DNA of 64,000 nt from Seonamhaeicola sp. (GCF_028281565.1 NZ_JANQJQ010000021.1:124001-188000), one strand, 5' to 3'; positions 15,868-25,815 are shown, counted from the stretch's first letter. Program-made: numbers and translations. Notes: generated from the sequence alone by a model not told the origin.

Positions 15868-18066
15868 ATGAAACTACAAAACCATTTTTACATTTTAACA
15901 ATACTCTTGAGCATAGTGCTGTTTTCCGGTTGTAAAGAAGCGGACAAAATATATGCCGATATCATTTATGAAAAGCCTGAAATAGTCAAAGATCCGCCGG
16001 TTGATTTTCTATCTCCTGAGGAAAGTATCAAAACCATGTATTTGCCTCAAGGGTATCGTATGGAATTAGTAGCCAGTGAGCCCATGATAAATGAACCAGT
16101 TGCTATTGAATGGGATGGGAATGGTAAAATGTATGTGGCGGAAATGCTCACTTATATGCAGGACATAGACGGAACCAATCAGCAGGAACCCTGGAGCAGG
16201 ATTTCCGTTTTAGAAGATCTGGATAACGATGGTAAAATGGATAAAAGCACGATTTTTATTGACAGTATCATCTTACCGCGTATCATATTGCCTTTAGATG
16301 ACAGATTGATCGTTGGCGAAACGTATAATAGACATATGTGGAGCTATCGAGATACCAATGGTGATAATGTGGCTGATGAAAAAATCAAGTTATTTGATGT
16401 TCCAAAACGCGACAATGCCAACTTAGAACACCAGTCGGCTAGTATGCTTTGGGGCATTGATAATTGGCTATACCTTTCAAAAGGTGCTGTTAGATATAGA
16501 TTCACCCATGGGAAAATTGAAACGGATACACTGGTAGGTGCGCCGCACGGACAATGGGGGCTTACACAAGATGAAGGAGGGCAATTATACTATTCCAGCG
16601 CCGGAGGGGAAGTACCTGCTTTAGGCTATCAACAACATCCGTATTATGGCGAGCTGGAACTGGAAGGTAAATGGGAGGAAGGCTTTGAAAAAGTATGGCC
16701 CATTATTGGCACACCGGATGTTCAGGGCGGACTAAGACGTCTTAGAGAAGACGGTACACTGAACCATTTTACCGCAAGCTGTGGTCAGGCAATATTTTTG
16801 GGAGATAAGTTGCCATCTAATCTTTATGGTGATTTGTTTATTCCGGAGCCCGTCGGGCGATTAGTAAGAAGAGCTAAAGTAGAACGCATAAATGGTAAAA
16901 CGGTTTTAAAGAATGCTTATAAAGAAACCGAGTTTTTGGCCTCTACAGATGCTAATTTTAGACCTGTAGATATGAAAACCGGACCTGACGGTTGTTTGTA
17001 TGTAGTGGATATGTATCGTGGCATCATTCAGGAAGGGAACTGGGTGCGTAAAGGTAGTTTTTTACGACCGGTAGTGGCACGTAAAGGTTTGGACAAGAAC
17101 ATTGGTAAAGGGCGCATTTACAGAATTGTTCATGACGACATAAAACCTTCAAAAGTAGAATCGTTACTGGATAAATCTTCAAAGCAATTATTAAAGTATT
17201 TGGGTCATGATAACGGATGGTATCGTATCAATGCACAGAAATTGATTGTTCTTAAAAAGGACATTTCGGTGGTTCCTTTGTTGGTTGAAATGATTGAAAA
17301 AGATAATTCCGCGTTAGCCAGATTACACGCCCTTTGGACCCTGGAAGGGTTGGACGCCCTAGATGAGGCTACTATTTTAAAGGCCTTGACCGACGAAGAT
17401 TCCAGAGTAAAACGAGCTGCTATTAGACTATCCGAATCGTTTTTAAAAGGTAGTAAAGAAAACCTGTTAAAAGCTTTTGATAATTTAAAATCCGATGAAG
17501 ATATTGAAGTAGCTATCCAGCTTATATTGTCTTTAAGTACCCATAAGAATGATACAACAAAGGGTCTAATTAAAGGGGTCATGGAAACACATCCTGAAAA
17601 TGAAGTGGTGACCATTTCAGGTACCGAGGCCCTTAAAGAGGAGCCTCCGGTAATTGAGCAACTTAAGAAAAAACACGTGCTTAAAAATAACAGGATCAGG
17701 AATACCATTATAGAAGGGTATCATAATTATCAAGGTATTTGTGCCGCCTGCCATGGAAAAGATGGTAAAGGTATTGAAAACCTGGCACCAACACTGGTGG
17801 GGTCTAAGCGCGTTACCGGTGATCCGGAAATAACTACTAAAATTCTTTTAGACGGGCTTACGGGCCCTATTGAAGGGAAGACCTATTCCGGAGTTATGGT
17901 AGGTATGAAACATCAGGATGACAAATGGCTGGCCAGTGTGTTAACCTATATAAGAACAGAACTTAATAATGTGAATCCTATCCCGGAATGGAGACTCAAA
18001 AATTATAAGAAGAAGATTGGAGAAAGAGACGGTTATTGGACTATAGAAGAACTGTATAAAAAGTAG
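15868..18066 (+). CDS. Lipoprotein with beta-propeller dehydrogenase-like domain, HEAT repeats and cytochrome c
   Basis: The 732-residue product begins with a lipoprotein signal (cysteine in LFSGCKEAD). Residues about 50-430 form a propeller of the 'putative membrane-bound dehydrogenase' type common in Planctomycetes and marine Bacteroidetes, related to PQQ-type sugar dehydrogenases. Residues about 440-600 are helical HEAT-like repeats. The C-terminus is a cytochrome c domain with CAACH (Cys625, Cys628, His629) and possible methionine ligands in GVMVGM. A role in oxidising a sugar in the periplasm and passing electrons to the respiratory chain is inferred from the domain order; no member I know of has a proven substrate. 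The GH2 gene begins only 4 bases after its stop, so the two are co-transcribed. Confidence 0.78.
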   Translation: MKLQNHFYILTILLSIVLFSGCKEADKIYADIIYEKPEIVKDPPVDFLSPEESIKTMYLPQGYRMELVASEPMINEPVAIEWDGNGKMYVAEMLTYMQDIDGTNQQEPWSRISVLEDLDNDGKMDKSTIFIDSIILPRIILPLDDRLIVGETYNRHMWSYRDTNGDNVADEKIKLFDVPKRDNANLEHQSASMLWGIDNWLYLSKGAVRYRFTHGKIETDTLVGAPHGQWGLTQDEGGQLYYSSAGGEVPALGYQQHPYYGELELEGKWEEGFEKVWPIIGTPDVQGGLRRLREDGTLNHFTASCGQAIFLGDKLPSNLYGDLFIPEPVGRLVRRAKVERINGKTVLKNAYKETEFLASTDANFRPVDMKTGPDGCLYVVDMYRGIIQEGNWVRKGSFLRPVVARKGLDKNIGKGRIYRIVHDDIKPSKVESLLDKSSKQLLKYLGHDNGWYRINAQKLIVLKKDISVVPLLVEMIEKDNSALARLHALWTLEGLDALDEATILKALTDEDSRVKRAAIRLSESFLKGSKENLLKAFDNLKSDEDIEVAIQLILSLSTHKNDTTKGLIKGVMETHPENEVVTISGTEALKEEPPVIEQLKKKHVLKNNRIRNTIIEGYHNYQGICAACHGKDGKGIENLAPTLVGSKRVTGDPEITTKILLDGLTGPIEGKTYSGVMVGMKHQDDKWLASVLTYIRTELNNVNPIPEWRLKNYKKKIGERDGYWTIEELYKK

Positions 18067-18070
18067 ACTT

Positions 18071-20626
18071 ATGAAACCCATCAAATTCGTTTTAATTGGT
18101 GCTGTTATATTATTTTTTTCCTGTGCAAAGGAAAAGGTTGTTGAAGTTTCAACCGACTTTAATTTTAACTGGAAATTTAAAAAGGGTGATATGCCTGGTG
18201 TTGAAAAGGCAGATTTTGATGATGCTTCATGGGAAAATATTAGACTGCCACATGATTGGAGTGTAGCAGAATCTTTCACACAAGAAAATGCCGGAGGGGC
18301 TACTGCATTTTTACCTGGTGGCATAGGTTGGTATAGAAAAACCTTCAGGATGCCTGAAAGTGCTTCCGGTAAACTAACCCGAATTAATTTTGACGGGGTT
18401 TATAATGATTCCGAAGTTTATATAAATGGCCATTTATTAGGAAAAAGGCCTTACGGTTACATCGGTTTTTATTATGATCTAACGCCTTATCTGAATTATG
18501 GGGATAATGAAAATGTCATCGCAGTTAAGGCGGATAGAACAGCCTATTTGGATTGTAGATGGTATCCAGGGTCGGGTATTTATAGAAATGTTCGATTGGA
18601 GACTTTAAATAAAGTTCATATTCAGGCATGGGGAACTTTCATTACAACACCTGACATAACAGAGGAAAAAGCCTCGGTTTCTGTTCAAAATACAGTAGTT
18701 AACAAAAATGAGGTTTCAAAAACTATTGATTTACATGTTTCAATTATAGACAAAGCGGGTAATCAGGTAGCTGAGGTTAACAAAAGTGTTGACATGAACG
18801 CAGATGAGACTAAAGAAGTTGAGCAAACCTTTGAGGTAATTAGCCCTAAACTTTGGGATATTGAAACCCCCAATCTTTACACCGCTAAAATTAGTATTAG
18901 AGAGAACAATCAACTTTTAGATACATACATCCAAAGATTCGGAATTAGGGATATTGAATACGATGCTGAAAAAGGCTTTTTCTTAAACGGAAAACAGACT
19001 TTGTTTAAAGGGGTCTGTCTACACCATGATGGCGGTTTAGTAGGAGCAGCAGTCCCTAAGGGTGTTTGGAAAAGGCGATTAGAACGTTTAAAAGAAGCCG
19101 GTTGTAATGCCATTAGAACGGCTCATAACCCACCATCGGAAGAGTTTTTAGACTTATGTGATGAAATGGGCTTTTTAGTACAGGATGAAGCTTTTGACGA
19201 ATGGGACAACCCTAAAGATAAAAGGCATAATTTCAATCAACAAAAGGCAGAAGAAATAACAAAAGGCTACACCGAGCATATTCACGAGTGGGCAGAAGAA
19301 GATGTTAAAAGCATGGTTTTAAGAGATAGGAACCACCCATCCATAGTGATGTGGAGTATTGGTAACGAAATTGAATGGACCTATCCAAGTTATCAGGAAG
19401 CTGCCGGTTATTGGGAAAAGGAACGAAAGGTGAGTATGGATGGGTTTACCAGGGTAGATTATTATTATGATGAACCACCTTATTCAATTCCTGAAATAAA
19501 AGAGCGTTTTAAAAATGCTGTGCCGGACAACTACGAACTTACAGCCATGGCAAAGAACCTGTCGAAATGGATTAAGGAAATTGATACCACCCGACCGGTT
19601 ACCGGAAACCTGGTGATTCCTTCGGTAAGCTATTTTACAGGGTATACGGATGCCCTGGATATTGTTGGATTAAGTTACAGGCAATCGGTTTATGATTATG
19701 TTCATAGAAACTATCCTGAAAAATTGATTTTAGGAACCGAGAACTGGGCACAATGGCACGAGTGGAAACCCGTTATTGATAAGGATTACGTGCATGGCGT
19801 CTTTTTATGGACTGGTATTTTTTATATGGGCGAGTCAAGAACCTGGCCCATAAAAGGCAGTAGTAGCGGTTTGTTGGATTTTGCAGGTTATAAACGGCCC
19901 AGTTACCATATGTTTAAAACCTTATGGAACGAGGAACCTCATGTATACTTCAGTACCACTAAAATGGATGATTCTCCTTATGAGTTTGTGAATGGCGACG
20001 TACTACATAAAAGGCGAAACGATAAATACATTCCCATGTGGGGCTGGCATAAGTACAACGACCACTGGAATTATGAGGCGGGTGAATCTACCGTTGTGGA
20101 GGTGTTTACCAATTGTGAAGAAGTGGAGTTGTTTTTGAATGGCAGCTCGTTGGGAGTTCAAAAATTAGCGGATAATATGCATGACCACATTATAAAGTGG
20201 CATGTACCGTTCAGTTCAGGTAAATTAGTGGCTAAAGGGAAACACACCAGCGGGACCATTGTTGAATACCAATTAAGATCGGCACAATCATTTGGTGCTA
20301 TAACAGCCACACCGGATAAAACTGTTTTAAAGGCCAATGGATACGATGTTGTACATATAGAGGTAGAATTAACCGATAAAGATGGTGTTCCGGTTAGAGT
20401 TGATGATAGAGAAGTGGTATTTGATGTTAAAGGTGACTGTAAAATTCTTGGGGTTGACAACGGAGCCAGAGATAATGTTCAGGATATCCAAACTAATAAG
20501 ATAGTTACGGCTAACGGACGTTGTTTGCTTATAGTGCAGTCTAATTTAAACGAAGGCTTGCTAGAGATTTCTGCCAGCAGTGGCGAGATCACAAGTGACG
20601 TTATTCAAATTGAAATTAAAAAATAA
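18071..20626 (+). CDS. GH2 beta-galactosidase-type lipoprotein
   Basis: The 851-residue product has a lipoprotein signal (FFSCAKEK) followed by the GH2 sugar-binding jelly roll, an Ig-like domain, the catalytic barrel and C-terminal domains of the type found in Bacteroidetes beta-galactosidases. Both catalytic glutamates are visible: the acid/base Glu433 in WSIGNEIEW and the nucleophile Glu557 in LGTENW. It would remove beta-linked galactose from galactan oligosaccharides in the periplasm or at the surface. It lies between the cytochrome c protein (4-base gap) and the DUF5060 glycosidase (16-base gap), and is intact, unlike the second GH2 protein at 28200-31118, which has lost the usual acid/base residue. 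Confidence 0.88.
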   Translation: MKPIKFVLIGAVILFFSCAKEKVVEVSTDFNFNWKFKKGDMPGVEKADFDDASWENIRLPHDWSVAESFTQENAGGATAFLPGGIGWYRKTFRMPESASGKLTRINFDGVYNDSEVYINGHLLGKRPYGYIGFYYDLTPYLNYGDNENVIAVKADRTAYLDCRWYPGSGIYRNVRLETLNKVHIQAWGTFITTPDITEEKASVSVQNTVVNKNEVSKTIDLHVSIIDKAGNQVAEVNKSVDMNADETKEVEQTFEVISPKLWDIETPNLYTAKISIRENNQLLDTYIQRFGIRDIEYDAEKGFFLNGKQTLFKGVCLHHDGGLVGAAVPKGVWKRRLERLKEAGCNAIRTAHNPPSEEFLDLCDEMGFLVQDEAFDEWDNPKDKRHNFNQQKAEEITKGYTEHIHEWAEEDVKSMVLRDRNHPSIVMWSIGNEIEWTYPSYQEAAGYWEKERKVSMDGFTRVDYYYDEPPYSIPEIKERFKNAVPDNYELTAMAKNLSKWIKEIDTTRPVTGNLVIPSVSYFTGYTDALDIVGLSYRQSVYDYVHRNYPEKLILGTENWAQWHEWKPVIDKDYVHGVFLWTGIFYMGESRTWPIKGSSSGLLDFAGYKRPSYHMFKTLWNEEPHVYFSTTKMDDSPYEFVNGDVLHKRRNDKYIPMWGWHKYNDHWNYEAGESTVVEVFTNCEEVELFLNGSSLGVQKLADNMHDHIIKWHVPFSSGKLVAKGKHTSGTIVEYQLRSAQSFGAITATPDKTVLKANGYDVVHIEVELTDKDGVPVRVDDREVVFDVKGDCKILGVDNGARDNVQDIQTNKIVTANGRCLLIVQSNLNEGLLEISASSGEITSDVIQIEIKK

Positions 20627-20642
20627 AATTAACAGAAATAAT

Positions 20643-22454
20643 ATGCAATCCATGAAAGCCAAATTAGTAGTATTCGGAGTCCTTTTATTATGTGTTTTTC
20701 AATTGATAAATGCCCAAAAGATTACAGGAGAATTAAAAAAATGGCATAAGGTCACTCTAAATTTTGAAGGGCCAAAAACGTCTGAAGATGCCAAAGACAA
20801 TCCGTTTTTAAATTATAAACTGGATGTGACCTTTAAACATGAATCCGGTAAAACCTATACGATTCCCGGGTATTTTGCAGCCGATGGAAATGCTGCTAAC
20901 TCCGGAGCTACATCGGGTAATGTATGGCGTGTGCATTTTTCACCGGATGAAGCGGGGAAATGGACTTATAAAGTGCGATTTGTAAAAGATAAGTGGGCCG
21001 CTGTGCGTGTTTCTAAAAAGTTGAAATCAGCCGGTTTTATAGATGGTAAGGAAGGTGAGTTTACAGTAACAGCTTCGGATAAATCGGCACCCGATATGCG
21101 TTCAAAAGGGCGTTTACAATATGTAGGTGAGCGTTATTTAAAGTTTGCGGGAACTGGTGAGTATTTTTTAAAGTGTGGTGCTGATGCTCCTGAGAATTTT
21201 TTGGCCTATGAAGAGTTTGACGGTACGTTTCATAACGATGGTATTAAAGACGATTTGGTAAAGACCTGGGAAGCCCATGAGCAGGACTGGAATGAGAGCG
21301 ACCCAACATGGCAAAATGGTAAAGGCAAAGACCTGATAGGAGCGGTTAATTATTTAGCCTCAAAGGGCATGAATGTGTTTTCATTCATCACCATGAATAT
21401 ACAGGGTGATGATAGAAATGTATTCCCTTATGTGGATTACAATACCTATGACCGTTTTGACGTGTCGAAACTCGATCAGTGGGAAATCGTGTTTGAGCAT
21501 GGCGAAAAACTGGGAATGTTTTTGCACTTTAAAACTTTGGAAGCTGAAAATCAAGGCTTATTGGATAATGGTGGTGTTGGATTGTATACCAAGTTGTATT
21601 ACAGAGAATTGATAGCGCGTTTCGGGCATCATTTAGCCTTAAACTGGAACTTGTGCGAGGAAACCGGCGACTGGCAAAATCCGCCAAGAACCTTTCCGGT
21701 GGATGTTCAGGGAAGACTAACGCTTGCTAATTATGTAAATTCAATAGATCCTTATAAACATCATATTGTGATTCATAACGGAAATTGGTTTACAGGTATT
21801 TACGGAAAGAACAGCAAGTTTACAGGGGCCTCGTTACAAACTAACAAGGCGGATTTTAGGAACGTCCATGGCAGTGTGCTGAGAATTTTAAGGGAAGCGG
21901 AAGCCGAAGGTAAAACCTGGGCGGTGGCTTGTGATGAACCGGGGGATGCGCAACATTCATTGGTGCCGGACAAAGACAATCCGGAGCACAATGATGCCAG
22001 AAAAAATGGTCTTTGGGGGGCTATGATGGCCGGTGCCTGGGGTACCGAATGGTATTTTGGTTATGCGCATGATCACTCCGATTTAACCTGTCAGGATTAT
22101 CGCTCCAGGGACCTATTCTGGGATCAGGGGAAAATTTGTTTAGACTTTTTTAATGATAATAAAGTGCCTGTTTGGGATATGGTCTCAAATGATAGCTTAA
22201 TTTCTTCAGAAGGTGATTTTGTGTTAGCTAATGAAGGTAAAAACTATGTGGTATTCCTGAAAAATGGTGGTGAATCCACCTTAGATTTAAAAGGTAATAC
22301 GGGAGCATACTCCGTATTGTGGTACAACCCTCGTAAAGGAGGGAAACTTCAAAAAGGAAAAGTGAAAACCATTAAAGGCGGTGGGAAACAATCTTTAGGG
22401 TTACCACCAAAAGATAAGGATAAGGATTGGGTGGTTTATGTTCAAAGCATATAA
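20643..22454 (+). CDS. Exported DUF5060/DUF4038-type glycoside hydrolase
   Basis: The 603-residue product has a signal peptide (cleavage near VFQLINAQ). Residues about 25-150 match the DUF5060 beta-sandwich (KWHKVTLNFEGP), followed by a TIM-barrel catalytic domain and a small C-terminal beta domain (about 510-603) of the DUF5605 'putative collagen-binding' type. In the barrel two acidic sites fit a clan A glycosidase: NWNLCEE (Glu339/Glu340) as acid/base and CDEPGD (Glu432) as nucleophile. Related DUF4038 proteins include apiosidases, but the substrate here is unknown. The ATG at 20643 is 16 bases after the GH2 stop; an in-frame start at 20580 would overlap GH2 and spoil the signal peptide. 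It ends the operon at a double hairpin. Confidence 0.75.
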   Translation: MQSMKAKLVVFGVLLLCVFQLINAQKITGELKKWHKVTLNFEGPKTSEDAKDNPFLNYKLDVTFKHESGKTYTIPGYFAADGNAANSGATSGNVWRVHFSPDEAGKWTYKVRFVKDKWAAVRVSKKLKSAGFIDGKEGEFTVTASDKSAPDMRSKGRLQYVGERYLKFAGTGEYFLKCGADAPENFLAYEEFDGTFHNDGIKDDLVKTWEAHEQDWNESDPTWQNGKGKDLIGAVNYLASKGMNVFSFITMNIQGDDRNVFPYVDYNTYDRFDVSKLDQWEIVFEHGEKLGMFLHFKTLEAENQGLLDNGGVGLYTKLYYRELIARFGHHLALNWNLCEETGDWQNPPRTFPVDVQGRLTLANYVNSIDPYKHHIVIHNGNWFTGIYGKNSKFTGASLQTNKADFRNVHGSVLRILREAEAEGKTWAVACDEPGDAQHSLVPDKDNPEHNDARKNGLWGAMMAGAWGTEWYFGYAHDHSDLTCQDYRSRDLFWDQGKICLDFFNDNKVPVWDMVSNDSLISSEGDFVLANEGKNYVVFLKNGGESTLDLKGNTGAYSVLWYNPRKGGKLQKGKVKTIKGGGKQSLGLPPKDKDKDWVVYVQSI

Positions 22455-22477
22455 GTCAGAAAAGAAGTAGTTTGAGT

Positions 22478-22512
22478 CCTTCCCTTAGTAAGGGAAGGTG
22501 TCACGCAGTGAC
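22478..22512. terminator. Double palindrome between convergent operons
   Basis: CCTTCCCTTA-g-TAAGGGAAGG at 22478-22498 is a perfect palindrome, followed by GTCAC-GCA-GTGAC at 22500-22512. It lies between the plus-strand DUF5060 gene and the minus-strand oxidoreductase gene and could stop transcription from both sides. It also has the look of a dispersed intergenic repeat. Confidence 0.6.
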
Positions 22513-22547
22513 GGAAGGGTTGAAAAACCACAGTGTTTTCATTTTGA

Positions 22548-23666
22548 CTAAATCAAAACCCTAGCTCCATCCTGTTCAATGGACTTAAATATAGCCTCAA
22601 TCACTTTCATATCCTTTAAGCCTTCTTCTCCCGGAACAATAGATTCCGTATTGTGTTTAACGTTGAGGGCAAAGGCGTCCATTTGAGCGGCCTGTTGGTT
22701 AAACTTGGGAAAGTCTAAAGTCTCATTTCCTAAAAAGCCTTTGAGCCCACCATAACTATAGGCCGGCATAAGCTGTGCTTTGCCTTTTTGGGCACTCACG
22801 AATAAGCTGTTAACACTCATGGCGTAGGAGGTGGTTGAGTTAGAAATTTTCCCGTCAGGGAACTCCATTTGCCAGGTAATGGTTTCGTTCACTTCTTTAA
22901 ACTTTTCGTTTCCGGAATTAAAAGCCTGGGCTCTTAAGGCAATAGGTTCCTGTCCAAAACTATAACGGCAGGCCTGTATACAATACACACCAACATCCAT
23001 TAAGGCACCACCACCGGCAAGCGACTTTTTTAGGCGCCATTGGGTTGGGTCTCCTATAGTAAAGGCGAAATCTGCTCGCACATGGTTTATAGTCCCAAGA
23101 GTGCCTTCTCTAGACAGGTTGATGATTTTTTTATGATAAGGGTCAAAATGCAGGCGGTAACCAATGGATAGCTTTACATTGTTGTCATTGCAAGCTTTGA
23201 TCATAGCTTCGCATTCTGCTACGGAAACCGCCATAGGTTTTTCGCAAATAACATGCTTCCCAGCTTTGGCGGCTCTGATAGTAAATTCGGCATGCATGGA
23301 GTTTGGCAGTACCACGTAAACAATATCGACATCTTTGTTGGAGGCGATATCATCAAAATTCTCGTAATTATATATGTTTTCCTTAGGGATGTTGTATTCT
23401 TCTGCCCATGCCTTTTCTTTTTCTTTAGTGCCGGTTACAATAGCCGATAGATAACAATGCTCAGTCTCTAATAAAGAAGGCGCCAATTGGCCTTTGGAAT
23501 AACCTCCCAGACCAACCAAAGCAACACCTAGTTTCTTGTTTTCTGAAGACGTGCAACCTGATGCTATAGCTGAATTTAAAGGTAACCCTATACTAAGAGC
23601 ACTTACGCCAAGGGCAGATTTTTTAATAAAGTCTCTTCGGGGAACTCGATTCTCTTTGGATGTCAT
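22548..23666 (-). CDS. Tat-exported Gfo/Idh/MocA oxidoreductase, GFOR-like
   Basis: The 372-residue protein starts with a twin-arginine signal (RRDFIKKSALG, residues 10-20), so it should be exported folded with its cofactor. The Rossmann loop VGLGGY (residues 51-56), the CEKPMA motif and the MDVGVYCIQACRY segment with the catalytic tyrosine follow the pattern of glucose-fructose oxidoreductase of Zymomonas, which oxidises an aldose to its lactone in the periplasm with tightly bound NADP. Here galactose or a related aldose is the likely substrate, which would feed the lactonases at 35703 and 36776. A GH109-type glycosidase is the main alternative within the same fold. It is the last gene of a five-gene minus-strand operon. 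Confidence 0.75.
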   Translation of the reverse strand: MTSKENRVPRRDFIKKSALGVSALSIGLPLNSAIASGCTSSENKKLGVALVGLGGYSKGQLAPSLLETEHCYLSAIVTGTKEKEKAWAEEYNIPKENIYNYENFDDIASNKDVDIVYVVLPNSMHAEFTIRAAKAGKHVICEKPMAVSVAECEAMIKACNDNNVKLSIGYRLHFDPYHKKIINLSREGTLGTINHVRADFAFTIGDPTQWRLKKSLAGGGALMDVGVYCIQACRYSFGQEPIALRAQAFNSGNEKFKEVNETITWQMEFPDGKISNSTTSYAMSVNSLFVSAQKGKAQLMPAYSYGGLKGFLGNETLDFPKFNQQAAQMDAFALNVKHNTESIVPGEEGLKDMKVIEAIFKSIEQDGARVLI

Positions 23667-23704
23667 TGTAACTGGTTTAGGATTAGTTGCTTAAAGATAA
23701 GCGT

Positions 23705-25813
23705 TTAATTTTGTTTTGCGATCAAAATATCATTTTCGGCATCCGCAATATGTTTTTGCCATGAGAATTCCGGATCGAATTGATAGGGCATAGACGATAC
23801 ATTATAACGCTCCATGGTTTCGGTATACGCTTTCCAATGCTCCATGGCTTGTTCTAAGTGTTTAATTGCTTTAAATTGGGCGCCTTCCTTACCGAAGGTC
23901 CTATAGGTTTCAAGAAAAACTCCGCCTTGAATTTTATCGGCAAAATATAATCCGTAGTGTCCCCAGGCTTCAATATCGTTTAATTCAATTTGTAACAAAG
24001 CGTTGTCCGGGTATTTTTCTTTTAATGATTTAGTTATCTCTAAAGCTGCATTACTTTCGTTTTCGGCAATATTAGCTAATTCGATAGGTGTAATTTGTGC
24101 TTCCTTAAATTTATTAACTACAAAATCTTTGATATTTACATAACTGGAGTCCAGAACCGGTTGATTGATAAATTTATCGATATCAATAAACTTACCGCCA
24201 ACAGTAGTGAAGCCTTCGGTATAAATGGTAGCATCCCAGGTACCTCTATAAAAACTGGCAAACCGGTTGGCATTCATCGACCCCAGCTTCCAGGCTTTCA
24301 GTAACCCGGTAGCATCTTCAATACCAAACTTTTCTTCCAGTGCCTCAGTGAAATAATCATCGGATGTTTCGGCGTTATATAACAAATTACCCCAAACTTT
24401 ATAGAACAGCCATTGCCTTTCAAAAGCATAATCCCAGGTCCTGTGTTCCGGCTTTGTAATATAATCTTTAGCAGGAATATAAGTTTCAGAACCAATAATA
24501 GCACCACCAATATAGTCTTGACTATTGTTGCTCAAATAGTCTCGTATAAAATCCGGTTGCGCCCAGCGAAGTGCAAAAAAATCTTCATTTCTTACGGTAT
24601 AAACGCCTTTATAATTTTTAGGCTTTGGACTCCAATAAGTGTCGGTTAAAATACCGCCGTGTACAATAGACAATTTTGGAGAGGAATGCCCGTGCGACCA
24701 GTTATATTTGAACCCCAGGTAAACATCATCTTTCAAACCAATGTTTTCAATGGCTTCACGTGTTAATATTTCAGTTGATTTACTAACAGTACCATGGCTG
24801 GTTAAACCGGCCGATAAAGGAGCTCTGTAAAACAGTTTGACCTCCCTGTCAGCTTCTTTAAGAGCAGCAATCATAGTTCTGTCAATCCAATCCCTTCGTT
24901 CTTCTGAGGTCATGCCTCCCATACGTTCTCCTAAAGTAATGCCAATACCAGTTAAGTCTCCATATTCATTGATAGTTTTGGAAACCATTTCCCTGGTATA
25001 CTCCTCAAGGAGGGCGTTGGTTTCTCCTTCGCCCCAAAAACCGCTGTCCTTTGAATATTCACCAATATTATAGGCTTTACCGAATGCTTCGGAAACAAAA
25101 ATATTCCAGTTAAAAATGTAGGTTTCAATGCCTCTGTCCTTAGCCATTTTAAAAATGGTTTTAAAGAAAGACTGCCATTCCTTCATCTCTTCTTCAGAAA
25201 ATGGTCTTGCTTTTGGAAATTTTTTAGATTGTACCATGAACATATACGGATGTAAATTCCAAAGCGAAAGGACATTAAACTTATTCTCGACCATCATATT
25301 TAAAAACGATTCCCAGAATTTTAAATCTTTACAGGTGTCGTAATGCAATGCTAAATTTTCGCCGCTTCTGTATGAAAACCAGGGCAGGTTAAACTTAATG
25401 GCCCTAAACTTGTAATGAGCGTTAACGGTCTTTTCGGATAAGTCTTCCCAACGCTTCCCAGATCTTAATTGTTCGGTAATATCCAGCAATCCATAAATAA
25501 GGCCTCTTGTACCATTGGATGCCACTTTAATCATGTCATCTTGTTTTGTGATTTCAAAGCCATCATTTTTGGTGTTTTCCTTTTTGGTTTGAATGGACAG
25601 TTGTGAATTACTTTTATCATCAGTGAACTTTAAGACTATACCATTTGTATTGAGTTGCTCCGAAAGTTTATTGATGCCGTATTGAACATCATCCTTGATA
25701 CCATCTTCAATATACACCGTCAGGCTATCAGTGCCGGATTCACAAGAAAGAATCATTGTGGCAAAAAGTATATAAACGGCCGCCTTTACTGAGTTGTAAA
25801 ATTTAAATGTCAT
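23705..25813 (-). CDS. Lipoprotein glycosidase-like protein, GH67/GH20-like architecture, family not assigned
   Basis: The 702-residue product has a lipoprotein signal (MILSC, Cys24). Residues about 30-120 look like the small alpha/beta domain that precedes the barrel in GH67, GH20 and GH84 enzymes (NGTRGLIYGLLDITEQL). A large TIM-barrel-like region follows from about residue 135 (FRAIKFNLPWFSYRSGE), with candidate active-site residues in GITLGERMGG (Glu296). The C-terminal third is helical. It resembles alpha-glucuronidases in layout but I cannot match a known family, so the substrate is unknown. It lies 2 bases after the DUF1593 gene and 38 bases before the GFOR-like gene, in one operon with GH2 and GH16. 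Confidence 0.6.
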   Translation of the reverse strand: MTFKFYNSVKAAVYILFATMILSCESGTDSLTVYIEDGIKDDVQYGINKLSEQLNTNGIVLKFTDDKSNSQLSIQTKKENTKNDGFEITKQDDMIKVASNGTRGLIYGLLDITEQLRSGKRWEDLSEKTVNAHYKFRAIKFNLPWFSYRSGENLALHYDTCKDLKFWESFLNMMVENKFNVLSLWNLHPYMFMVQSKKFPKARPFSEEEMKEWQSFFKTIFKMAKDRGIETYIFNWNIFVSEAFGKAYNIGEYSKDSGFWGEGETNALLEEYTREMVSKTINEYGDLTGIGITLGERMGGMTSEERRDWIDRTMIAALKEADREVKLFYRAPLSAGLTSHGTVSKSTEILTREAIENIGLKDDVYLGFKYNWSHGHSSPKLSIVHGGILTDTYWSPKPKNYKGVYTVRNEDFFALRWAQPDFIRDYLSNNSQDYIGGAIIGSETYIPAKDYITKPEHRTWDYAFERQWLFYKVWGNLLYNAETSDDYFTEALEEKFGIEDATGLLKAWKLGSMNANRFASFYRGTWDATIYTEGFTTVGGKFIDIDKFINQPVLDSSYVNIKDFVVNKFKEAQITPIELANIAENESNAALEITKSLKEKYPDNALLQIELNDIEAWGHYGLYFADKIQGGVFLETYRTFGKEGAQFKAIKHLEQAMEHWKAYTETMERYNVSSMPYQFDPEFSWQKHIADAENDILIAKQN

Positions 25814-25815
25814 AT

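Noticed and set aside
17205-17708. 167-codon minus-strand frame inside the cytochrome c lipoprotein gene
   Set aside because: Antisense to HEAT-repeat coding sequence, no domain and no promoter; treated as chance.
20580-20642. Extended start of the DUF5060 gene overlapping GH2
   Set aside because: The extra residues are charged and precede the signal peptide; the ATG at 20643 is better.
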